Shown here: positions 47,255-53,924 of the stretch, piece after piece
Layout: each line of letters opens with the position of its first letter
Position numbering within the stretch: the first letter of the stretch is position 1
Source of the DNA: an uncultured Succiniclasticum sp.
Lineage (GTDB): Bacteria; Bacillota; Negativicutes; Acidaminococcales; Acidaminococcaceae
Direction of reading: 5' to 3'
Assembly: GCA_902801365.1 (NCBI GenBank)
Contig: CADCHY010000014.1
Location: 1-64,000, forward strand
DNA: 64,000 nucleotides
Position numbers and translations under genes: made by a program
Notes under the pieces: model-generated
The model's database searches: none
The model's input: only the letters and a program-made list of their open reading frames with translations
What the model was told of the DNA's origin: nothing

Positions 47255-47261
47255 AAAACGC

Positions 47262-47290
47262 TTGACAAAAAAGGGTAATATCCGTATAAT
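47262..47290 (+). promoter_or_regulatory. Near-perfect promoter for tRNA-Ser
   Basis: TTGACA (47262-47267), 17 bp, TATAAT (47285-47290). A perfect 9-bp hairpin ACGTGGCTG-acctt-CAGCCACGT (47296-47318) opens the transcript, 34 nt before the tRNA. Confidence 0.9.
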
Positions 47291-47351
47291 ATCTTACGTG
47301 GCTGACCTTCAGCCACGTATTTACAATTAAAAAGCTTTAATTCCTACAACC

Positions 47352-47441
47352 GGAGAGATGACCGAGCGGTTGAAGGTGCACGCCTGGAAAGCGTGTGTAC
47401 GGGAAACCGTACCGAGGGTTCGAATCCCTCTCTCTCCGCCA
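47352..47441 (+). tRNA. tRNA-Ser (anticodon GGA)
   Basis: The acceptor stem GGAGAGA pairs with TCTCTCC, discriminator G, encoded CCA (47439-47441). Anticodon loop CTGGAAA gives anticodon GGA. A long variable arm GTGTACGGGAAACCGTAC and T arm GAGGG-TTCGAAT-CCCTC confirm a class II serine tRNA. Confidence 0.97.
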
Positions 47442-47454
47442 TTTTAAAATGAGT

Positions 47455-47474
47455 GCCGCATTGCGGCTTTTTTC
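47455..47474 (+). terminator. Terminator after tRNA-Ser
   Basis: GCCGC-att-GCGGC (47455-47467) followed by six T. Confidence 0.8.
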
Positions 47475-47499
47475 TTCTGAATTGGAGAATAATATTGGT

Positions 47500-47632
47500 T
47501 TTTCTGTAAGGCTGTAGCGGCAGGTCCTGCGCGATGGAGGCCTGTGAACCGTGTCAGGTCCGGAAGGAAGCAGCACTAAGCAGATTCCTGCATGCGCCGC
47601 GGGGGTGCCTGCCCTGCGGTCTTACAGGAAAA
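47500..47632 (+). ncRNA. ffs: Signal recognition particle RNA (4.5S-like)
   Basis: The conserved apical segment GTGTCAGGTCCGGAAGGAAG and the following CAGC are present, flanked by long complementary arms whose outer ends are TTTTCTGTAAG and CTTACAGGAAAA. Length is about 130 nt. It pairs with Ffh to target membrane proteins. It sits between tRNA-Ser and dnaX, a common Bacillota neighbourhood. Exact ends are estimated from the terminal stem. Confidence 0.95.
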
Positions 47633-47639
47633 CCGGTCG

Positions 47640-47668
47640 AGAGCAATCCGTTAAGGATTGCTCTTTTC
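47640..47668 (+). terminator. Terminator after the SRP RNA
   Basis: AGAGCAATCC (47640-47649) pairs with GGATTGCTCT (47655-47664), followed by TTTCTGTTTT. Confidence 0.9.
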
Positions 47669-47753
47669 TGTTTTAGCAAAGTTATCCTGATTCTGCAATA
47701 TCTGTAATCGGGTTGTTAAAAACGGAAATTTGAAATTTTTTCACATTTCAGTC

Positions 47754-47781
47754 TTGCATTTCTTTGAAAGTGTGCTATAAT
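47754..47781 (+). promoter_or_regulatory. Promoter TTGCAT-16-TATAAT
   Basis: TTGCAT (47754-47759) and TATAAT (47776-47781) with a 16-bp spacer and TGTGC extended element. It starts the structured leader of about 190 nt before the 87-residue protein. Confidence 0.75.
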
Positions 47782-47787
47782 TCAATT

Positions 47788-47975
47788 CGTTGTTCTGCTG
47801 AGGTCCCGTGTTAAAAAGTAGTCTTGGCAACTGCATGAAGCCAGGGCTATTATTTTTTTGCCAGGGAGACGCTGGTTGCATGGGTTTGTTCGTCAGGCGG
47901 ATGAATCAGCGTGTCTTTGTGTACTGGCATGGTGTCACGACAGCAGAATGCGAAAAACAAAAAAGGAAGGAAAGA
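47788..47975 (+). ncRNA. Candidate structured RNA (6S-like?) upstream of a small gene
   Basis: A promoter is followed by about 190 nt without a gene that can fold as a long rod. GCATGAAGCCAG pairs imperfectly with CTGGTTGCATG around a central loop, and TTCTGCTGA with TCAGGCGGA further out. A long hairpin with a central bubble recalls 6S RNA, but I cannot match the conserved 6S bubble bases. It could equally be a leader of the gene at 47980. Confidence 0.35.
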
Positions 47976-47979
47976 GTTT

Positions 47980-48243
47980 ATGAAAAAATTGTTTGATACA
48001 GCTGCAAGAATGAATGAAATTGAGAAAAGAAAGAAAGCTGTGGCCAGGAGACTGCAGTTCCTGGAAGAAAAAAAGGCGGAAGTGCCGGAAGAAAGACAGG
48101 AGTCCTACTGCGATTTTGTAAAAAAATCTGTGACACGTCTGTGCTATGGCGCTACCGCTCAGGAAATCTGGCACGACTGGCAGTGGAGGTCAACCGGTCT
48201 GCCGGCATACTTTAAAAAAGTTGCGATGGCGGCGGGCAGATAA
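47980..48243 (+). CDS. Small hypothetical charged protein
   Basis: An 87-residue protein behind AAGGAAGGAAAGAG. The first half is Lys/Arg/Glu-rich helix (EKRKKAVARRLQFLEEKKAEV), the second carries CYGATAQEIWHDWQWRSTGLPAYFK, with four aromatic residues. No signal or membrane segment. Family not recognised. It lies between the candidate RNA and giant-hairpin repeat copy 1. Confidence 0.55.
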   Translation: MKKLFDTAARMNEIEKRKKAVARRLQFLEEKKAEVPEERQESYCDFVKKSVTRLCYGATAQEIWHDWQWRSTGLPAYFKKVAMAAGR

Positions 48244-48314
48244 ACTGCCTGGCGGTCAAATGTATTTGTAACGTGTTAACGCTGCAAATTGAATCCTAAA
48301 ACGATTATAAAGTC

Positions 48315-48498
48315 AAAGTTGCAAAGAAAAAGATTTCGCAAAACCGTCCACGATTGCTATTTCATGGATTTATCCGCCTGTGGCTTCGAAACTCGGGGCT
48401 TCGCCCCTCAGACAGTCTCGCCACGACGGCGAATTTCATCTCATGAAATTACGCAATCGCTCCCGATGTTTTGCTTAACTCTTCTTCTTTGCAACTTT
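48315..48498. repeat. Giant-hairpin intergenic repeat, copy 1
   Basis: A 184-bp imperfect palindrome. Outer arms AAAGTTGCAAAGAA (48315-48328) and the perfect complement (48485-48498) are unique to this copy. The core 48338-48474 starts GCAAAAC and ends GTTTTGC, has inner arms TTTCATG/CATGAAA and apical stem GGGGC-TTC-GCCCC. The core is shared with 53717-53922 and 59532-59716. It lies between a small gene and the dnaX promoter, and T-rich sequence follows the right arm. Confidence 0.9.
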
Positions 48499-48529
48499 AT
48501 TTTTTCTCTTAGATTTCATATTAATTTCA

Positions 48530-48558
48530 TTGTTATTTGCGCTGATTTTTACTATAAT
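48530..48558 (+). promoter_or_regulatory. Promoter for the dnaX operon
   Basis: TTGTTA (48530-48535), 17 bp, TATAAT (48553-48558), 50 bp before the dnaX start. Confidence 0.7.
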
Positions 48559-48607
48559 AATAGAGTAAAATTTATTAGACTTCCGGGAACAGGAAAGGAT
48601 GTGCGAC

Positions 48608-50527
48608 ATGGCTTACCAAACTCTATATCTGCGCTGGCGTCCGTCCGGTTTTGATACACTGGTGGGACAGGTACCGGTCAAGCAGGCGCTGATGAACGCG
48701 CTGTCCAGCGGCCGCATTGCGCACGCCTATCTGTTTACCGGCCCCCGGGGTACAGGCAAAACCACCACGGCCCGTATCTTTGCCAAGGCGCTGAACTGTC
48801 TGAACGGTCCTACGGACCATCCCTGCGGCGAATGCCTGAACTGCCGCCAGATCACGGACGGCAGCGCGATGGACGTGCAGGAACTGGACGCTGCTTCCAA
48901 CCGGGGCGTGGACGACATTAAAAATCTGAACAAGAATGCAGACTTTGCTCCGGTGAACTGCCGGTACAAAGTGTATATCATCGATGAAGCCCACATGCTG
49001 ACTACAGAGGCCTGCAACGCACTGCTGAAAACCCTGGAAGAGCCTCCGGAACATGTGGTGTTCATCCTGGCTACCACGGAACCGCAAAAGATTTTGCCGA
49101 CAATCCATTCCCGCTGCCAGCGTTTTGATTTCCATCCCATTACCCAGGAGGAAATTGTGGCGCATCTGCAAAAGGTAGCAGAGGGCAGCGATATTAAAGC
49201 GGACAGAGAAGCGCTGGAACTGATTGCGGCGGCCTCCGAAGGCGGCATGCGGGACGCGCTGAGCCTGCTGGAGCAATGCGGCGTGATGGCGGAAACCGTT
49301 ACCGCAGAAACGGTGCGCTCCGTACGGGGCATCATCGGCAGGGAGATTCTCCGGGAGCTGGTCCGTGCGGTGGGGCAGCGGGAAGTTGCTTCCGCCCTTG
49401 CGATTTTTGATAAGCTGCTGATGCAGGGCAAGGATATCAGTCAGATACTGATTGAATTATCCGGGTACATGCGGGCGTTGCTGCTGTACAGGGCAACACC
49501 GGAGTATCAGCCCATATATGTGACGGATACGGCAGAAGAACTGGGAAAGCTGGCTTCTTATTACACCGGGGAACGGATTCTGGCGGCTCAGGAAATTATC
49601 CATCAGGCTATGAACGAACTGCGTTTTACCGCCCGGGGACGGGTCACCGCTGAAATGTGCCTGTATGATCTGTGCCGGGAAGATAACCGGACGCTGAAGG
49701 CACTGGCTGCCCGCATCAACCGGCTGGAGCAGGAACTGACAGCGTTAAAAGCCGGTGGGATCACGGTGGCGGCGCAGGAACCGGTTGCTGTTGCAGCACC
49801 GGTAGCAGCCGAAAAGCCGAAAGCGGATGAACCGGTCGTACATGATATGCCGCAAAAACCGGAACCGGCAGGCGTTGTTCAGGAAGACGCGCAACAAATG
49901 TCTGCGGCAACTGCAGATAAAGGGGAAAAGGCCCGTACAGCAGTAAAAAAGAAACCGGTTGCTGCTGTTCCTCCGGTACAAAGCAATCCGCCTGAAGATC
50001 CCACGGTTTCTCTGCAAAATACTGCAGCGTCAGGAAACGGTACAGAATCTTCCGGCGGAAGTTATACTCCCTACGGAAGTGACTGGGCAGCAGGGGATGA
50101 GTACTGGACCCGGGCTATGGAAATACTGAAAGCGGAACGGAAAAATTCTATTGCGTCCTGCGCTTCCCACGGCTCCGTGCTGGCCTATGAGAATCAGACC
50201 CTGATCGTTGGTTTCAAGATGAAGTTTTTGTGTGAGCGCCTGCAGAAACCGGATTACCGGGAAGTGGTGGAGGAGATCCTGCTGCGGGTAGCACGGGTGC
50301 CCATCCGGCTGCAATGCGTGACGGATACGGGCGGGAAAACAGGGGGGTATACACCGGAAGGAAAAAAGCCGGAACCTGTTTCCAAAGCAAAAACCTCACC
50401 GGCAGCGGATTCTGTGAAGCCTGCCCCGGAACAGCCGGAAGCGGCAGCCGCTGACGCAGAGCCAAATGTGTCTGCAAGCACAAAAAAAGCCATGGAGATG
50501 TTCAGGGCAACACTGCACAAGGTATAG
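48608..50527 (+). CDS. dnaX: DNA polymerase III subunits gamma and tau
   Basis: A 639-residue clamp-loader ATPase. Walker A GPRGTGKT (45-52), zinc-knuckle cysteines Cys73/76/79 (CGECLNC), DEAH-type IDEAHM (125-130), SRCQRF sensor. Residues about 390-490 are a Pro/Ala/Glu linker, followed by a tau-like C-terminal domain (EYWTRAMEILKAERKNS). ATG 48608 was chosen over 48599 because AGGAAAGG abuts the latter. Operon with ybaB and recR. Confidence 0.95.
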   Translation: MAYQTLYLRWRPSGFDTLVGQVPVKQALMNALSSGRIAHAYLFTGPRGTGKTTTARIFAKALNCLNGPTDHPCGECLNCRQITDGSAMDVQELDAASNRGVDDIKNLNKNADFAPVNCRYKVYIIDEAHMLTTEACNALLKTLEEPPEHVVFILATTEPQKILPTIHSRCQRFDFHPITQEEIVAHLQKVAEGSDIKADREALELIAAASEGGMRDALSLLEQCGVMAETVTAETVRSVRGIIGREILRELVRAVGQREVASALAIFDKLLMQGKDISQILIELSGYMRALLLYRATPEYQPIYVTDTAEELGKLASYYTGERILAAQEIIHQAMNELRFTARGRVTAEMCLYDLCREDNRTLKALAARINRLEQELTALKAGGITVAAQEPVAVAAPVAAEKPKADEPVVHDMPQKPEPAGVVQEDAQQMSAATADKGEKARTAVKKKPVAAVPPVQSNPPEDPTVSLQNTAASGNGTESSGGSYTPYGSDWAAGDEYWTRAMEILKAERKNSIASCASHGSVLAYENQTLIVGFKMKFLCERLQKPDYREVVEEILLRVARVPIRLQCVTDTGGKTGGYTPEGKKPEPVSKAKTSPAADSVKPAPEQPEAAAADAEPNVSASTKKAMEMFRATLHKV

Positions 50528-50594
50528 ACCTAAAGGTTCAACATAGAAAAAACATAAATACAATTTATAGTTATGATTACAGGAGGACGGAAAC

Positions 50595-50936
50595 ATGAAA
50601 GGTATGAAATTCCCCGGTATGGGCGGTATGGGTAATATGCAGGGCATGCTGCAGAAAGTACAGAAGATGCAGGCAGAAATGCAGAAAGTGCAGGCGGAAC
50701 TGCAGGCCCGCACTTTTGAAAGCACATCCGGCGGCGGCGCCGTAAAGGTTACCGTAACCGGCAAAAAAGAGCTCACCGGCGTGGTGATCGATCCCCAGGT
50801 CGTGGATCCGGAAGATGTAGAAATGCTGCAGGATCTTATCCTCGCTGCAGTTAACGAAGCTTTACATCAGGTGGATACGGTTACGGAAGCAGAAATGAAC
50901 AAAGTGACCGGCGGTCTCAAGATTCCGGGAATGTAA
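50595..50936 (+). CDS. YbaB/EbfC nucleoid-associated protein
   Basis: A 113-residue DNA-binding protein. A Met/Gly/Gln-rich N-terminus (MKFPGMGGMGNMQGML) leads to a coiled helix MQKVQAELQART, then the conserved GGGAVKVTVTGKKELTGVVIDP. Ribosome binding site AGGAGG. It sits between dnaX and recR as in many bacteria. Confidence 0.95.
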   Translation: MKGMKFPGMGGMGNMQGMLQKVQKMQAEMQKVQAELQARTFESTSGGGAVKVTVTGKKELTGVVIDPQVVDPEDVEMLQDLILAAVNEALHQVDTVTEAEMNKVTGGLKIPGM

Positions 50937-50937
50937 T

Positions 50938-51543
50938 ATGGCTGGCATGATAAAACCGCTGAACAGTGTGTATGACCAGTTCCGCCGTCTTCCCGGGCTT
51001 GGCAATAAATCTGCCCTCCGTCTGGCCTATCACATCATCGATATGCCGGAAGAGGATGTGCGCCGTCTGGCGGAAGCGCTGTTGCAGGCGAAACGGGACA
51101 TCCGTTTCTGCAGGGAATGCTTTAACCTGACGGACAGCGACGAATGCGAGATTTGCAGGGACGAGAAGCGTGACCACAGTATGATCTGCGTGGTAGAACA
51201 GCCCCAGGACGCCATGGCCATGGAACGGAGCCATGGCTACACAGGCGTTTACCATGTGCTGCACGGATGCCTGTCCCCATTGGACGGAATAGGGCCGGAA
51301 GAACTCCGGATCAAGGAACTGTTATCCCGGCTTGGCAGCGGAGCCGTGAAAGAAGTAATCCTTGCCACCAACAGCAATGTGGAAGGAGAAGCTACAGCAG
51401 CGTATCTGGCGCAGTTGCTGCGACACCAGCCTGTGGTTGTGAGCCGTATCGCCCGGGGTCTGCCCATGGGCGGAGACCTGGAATATGCAGATGAAGTAAC
51501 GCTTGCCAAGGCCCTGGAAAACCGGACCCGCATTACGGGATGA
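50938..51543 (+). CDS. recR: Recombination protein RecR
   Basis: A 201-residue repair protein forming a ring clamp with RecO/RecF. Helix-hairpin-helix RLPGLGNKSALRLAYH, zinc finger CRECFNLTDSDECEIC, Toprim domain ICVVEQPQD and the C-terminal Walker B-like GGDLEYADEVTL. Starts one base after the ybaB stop. Confidence 0.96.
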   Translation: MAGMIKPLNSVYDQFRRLPGLGNKSALRLAYHIIDMPEEDVRRLAEALLQAKRDIRFCRECFNLTDSDECEICRDEKRDHSMICVVEQPQDAMAMERSHGYTGVYHVLHGCLSPLDGIGPEELRIKELLSRLGSGAVKEVILATNSNVEGEATAAYLAQLLRHQPVVVSRIARGLPMGGDLEYADEVTLAKALENRTRITG

Positions 51544-51655
51544 AAGTGATTTTAGTGAAGGGGCAGAGAAGAGTAATTATAATGAAATCAATGTTTCCCT
51601 GAGATTTTTAGTGTTTTATGAATTAGATTTATGGATTGAAAAACAGGAGGAAGAC

Positions 51656-51913
51656 ATGGAAATTATAGCTTCACTTGGCTCATTGGCGATTGGCGTAATC
51701 ATATTGTATATCATTGTTAAACTGTTGGCGCTCCCCTTCAAACTGGTATGGAACGGGATCATCGGGGCCATTATGCTGTGGCTGGCGAATCTGCTGGGCG
51801 GCACGCTGTTCGGCGTGACGATCAACATTACCATTATCAAGGCTTTAATCGCCGGTTTCTTTGGCATCCCCGGAGCTGCGGCAGTCATTTTGTGGGATTT
51901 GTTTTTAAAATAA
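51656..51913 (+). CDS. BofA-family small membrane protein
   Basis: An 85-residue protein with two to three hydrophobic segments (2-30, 34-50, 56-80) and the pattern NITIIKALIAGFFGIPGAAAVI that marks pro-sigma-K processing inhibitor BofA-like proteins. Homologues follow recR in many Bacillota, even in non-sporulating ones, where the role is unknown. The ATG at 51656 follows AGGAGG. Confidence 0.88.
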   Translation: MEIIASLGSLAIGVIILYIIVKLLALPFKLVWNGIIGAIMLWLANLLGGTLFGVTINITIIKALIAGFFGIPGAAAVILWDLFLK

Positions 51914-51926
51914 ACAGGTATTGATA

Positions 51927-52610
51927 ATGAAAAAGTTGCATGCAATCGCTGCATGGATCCAACAGGAGACCAGTGCCCGCCGGCCCCGTCTCGATAAGAC
52001 GGGGGTAGTGATGCGGACGGCTTCGGTTCTCCTGTTGTTGCTTCCCGGAAGGGAAGGTCCGGAACTTCTGTTTGAAGTCCGGTCCTCCAGATTGGGGTGG
52101 CAGCCCGGCGACATTTGTTTCCCGGGCGGACGCAGGGAAAACAGCGACCGGAATTTCGCGGCGGCGGCGGTACGGGAAGCGTCCGAGGAACTGGGCATCC
52201 CATACGGGGATATCCGGCTTTGCGGTACGCTGGATTTTTTTGCGGCCCATAACGGTTTTATGGTGTATCCTTTTGTGGGTATCTGGAATCCGGCGGGCGG
52301 AGTCTTATCCGGTGACGCCGTGTATAAAACATGGAATTTTAATAAAGATGAAGTCGCGGAACTGTTCACGGTTCCGCTTTCCTGGTTCCTGAACAACAAG
52401 CCCCGTATCGGCACGGCCCACATTCAGGTCACCCGCAAGGATGATTTTCCCTTTGAACTGGTACCCCATCTGGATCCCCACAAGGATTTCCACCAGGAGT
52501 ATGAAATTTACTTTTACCAGTATGGGGATAAGGTGATATGGGGCATGACCGCAGCTATTTTACACAGCTTCCTTGACAGATTCGGAAAGGGGTTAGCAGA
52601 CTTTGCGTAA
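51927..52610 (+). CDS. NUDIX hydrolase, CoA pyrophosphatase type
   Basis: A 227-residue hydrolase. The Nudix box begins GGRRENSDRNF and ends REASEELGIP, preceded by LGWQPGDICFPGG, the UPF0035/NudL pattern for CoA pyrophosphatases. Trp/Tyr-rich C-terminus (EYEIYFYQYGDKVIWGMTA) also fits NudL. The ATG 51927 is preferred to a TTG 6 bp upstream. The LCP gene overlaps its stop by 8 bp. Confidence 0.88.
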   Translation: MKKLHAIAAWIQQETSARRPRLDKTGVVMRTASVLLLLLPGREGPELLFEVRSSRLGWQPGDICFPGGRRENSDRNFAAAAVREASEELGIPYGDIRLCGTLDFFAAHNGFMVYPFVGIWNPAGGVLSGDAVYKTWNFNKDEVAELFTVPLSWFLNNKPRIGTAHIQVTRKDDFPFELVPHLDPHKDFHQEYEIYFYQYGDKVIWGMTAAILHSFLDRFGKGLADFA

Positions 52611-53499
52611 AATCTTTTTTCTTATAATATTATTGATAGTGGGATTCCTGAGCGATTTCTCTCTGTTCGACAGCCTTGAACGGTTGGATCTGCTTTCCGG
52701 CAAAAAGAATATCGTGGTGATGGGCTGCGATGTCCGCAAGGGCGATGCAGGGCGCAGCGACACCCTGTTTGTTGTCATGCTGGATAAAAGCAAAAAAAAT
52801 GCAGCCCTGCTCTCTGTCCCCCGGGACACCCGGGTAAAGATCAAAGGGCATGGCTGGGATAAAATCAACGCAGCCTTTGCCTATGGCGGCCAGAAACTGA
52901 CCCGGGAGACCGTACAGGATTTTCTGGGTATCAAGATCAATAATTATGTCCTTGTAGACTTCCAGGGATTTAAAGGCCTGGTGGATGCTGTGGGCGGCGT
53001 GGATATCAACGTGGAAAAACGCATGTATTATTACGATCCATATGACGGATTTGAAATCGATTTGAGACCGGGAATGCAGCATATGGATGGAAAAACTGCC
53101 ATGCAGTACGTCCGTTACCGCGATGAAGAAGGCGATATCGGGCGCATCCGCAGACAGCAGAAATTTTTGATGGCTTTGTACCGCCATATAGCATCGAAGA
53201 ATATCATTGCCAAAATACCCGGCGTTTCCAAACAGATCATGTCTATGGTTAAGACAGATCTTTCCCTGAAAGAAATGGTGGAACTGGGCAATGTAATGCG
53301 TGAAATGGTGGAAAAGGACGGTCTGAAGATGTCCATGGTTCCGGGTGAGCCGGAATATATTGATGGCATCAGTTACTGGATCCCGGACATTCCGAAGATG
53401 CGTCAGAAGATGGCGGATATGCAGGGCGTTAAAATTTCAGAAAAATTTAATGAGAATACAAAAAAGCTGGAGCAGGAATATAAAAATTCCGCTAAATAA
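52603..53499 (+). CDS. LytR-CpsA-Psr (LCP) family cell-wall ligase
   Basis: A 298-residue envelope protein. One N-terminal helix (FFLIILLIVGFLSDFSLF) anchors the LCP domain: VVMGCDVRKGDAGRSDTLFVVML, SVPRDTRVKI, DKINAAFAYGG, VGGVDINV and GRIRRQQKFL. These enzymes attach glycopolymers to peptidoglycan from undecaprenyl carriers. A TTG start overlaps the NUDIX gene by 8 bp. Confidence 0.93.
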   Translation: MRKIFFLIILLIVGFLSDFSLFDSLERLDLLSGKKNIVVMGCDVRKGDAGRSDTLFVVMLDKSKKNAALLSVPRDTRVKIKGHGWDKINAAFAYGGQKLTRETVQDFLGIKINNYVLVDFQGFKGLVDAVGGVDINVEKRMYYYDPYDGFEIDLRPGMQHMDGKTAMQYVRYRDEEGDIGRIRRQQKFLMALYRHIASKNIIAKIPGVSKQIMSMVKTDLSLKEMVELGNVMREMVEKDGLKMSMVPGEPEYIDGISYWIPDIPKMRQKMADMQGVKISEKFNENTKKLEQEYKNSAK

Positions 53500-53621
53500 T
53501 AAACGGAATCATATATGTCCGTATCCCGTGAACGTTTGTAATAAAAAACGTCCTAAAGTTTTCACAGGGGAGTACTTTTTCTGAATTCTACACCAGTAGT
53601 GCAAACCTTGAGGGTTATGGC

Positions 53622-53704
53622 TTGAAGTATCCTTTCTTTTGTGCTATAGTATATATACAATCAAACAGCCCCTCATTTGGCCCTTCTCGCAAGGGCTTTT
53701 TTTT
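53622..53704 (+). ncRNA. Candidate small RNA of about 48 nt with own promoter and terminator
   Basis: TTGAAG (53622-53627), 17 bp, TATAGT (53645-53650) would start transcription near 53657. The strong terminator GCCCTT-ctcgc-AAGGGC with eight T ends at 53704. No reading frame fits between. It lies between the LCP gene and giant-hairpin copy 2, 13 bp from the latter. The terminator may alternatively serve the LCP gene alone. Confidence 0.45.
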
Positions 53705-53716
53705 GCGCAAAATTTG

Positions 53717-53922
53717 AACGTTAAAAAAACTAACGGCGGGCAAAGCCTCGCAAAAACGTCAACGATTGCTATTCCATGGACTTGTTCGCCTGTGGCTTCA
53801 AAACTCGGTGCTTCGCACCTCAAACAGTTGAAGCCACGGGCATCTCATTTCATCTCATGGAATGACGCAATCGTTTCCTATGTTTTGCTTAGGCCTTGCC
53901 CGCCGTTAGTCTTTTTAACGTT
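53717..53922. repeat. Giant-hairpin intergenic repeat, copy 2
   Basis: A 206-bp imperfect palindrome between convergent LCP and tex genes. Outer arms 53717-53743 and 53896-53922 are complementary over 27 bp with one mismatch and are unlike those of the other copies. Within the shared core, inner arms are ACGATTGC/GCAATCGT and TTCCATG/CATGGAA, a 10-bp stem GTGGCTTCAA/TTGAAGCCAC surrounds the apical stem GGTGC-TTC-GCACC. It ends 2 bp before the tex stop codon, so it is probably in both transcripts' 3' ends. Confidence 0.92.
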
Positions 53923-53924
53923 TT

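Noticed and set aside
47337-47576. 79-codon minus-strand frame over tRNA-Ser and SRP RNA
   Set aside because: It translates stable RNA genes; frames of this type are common false calls.
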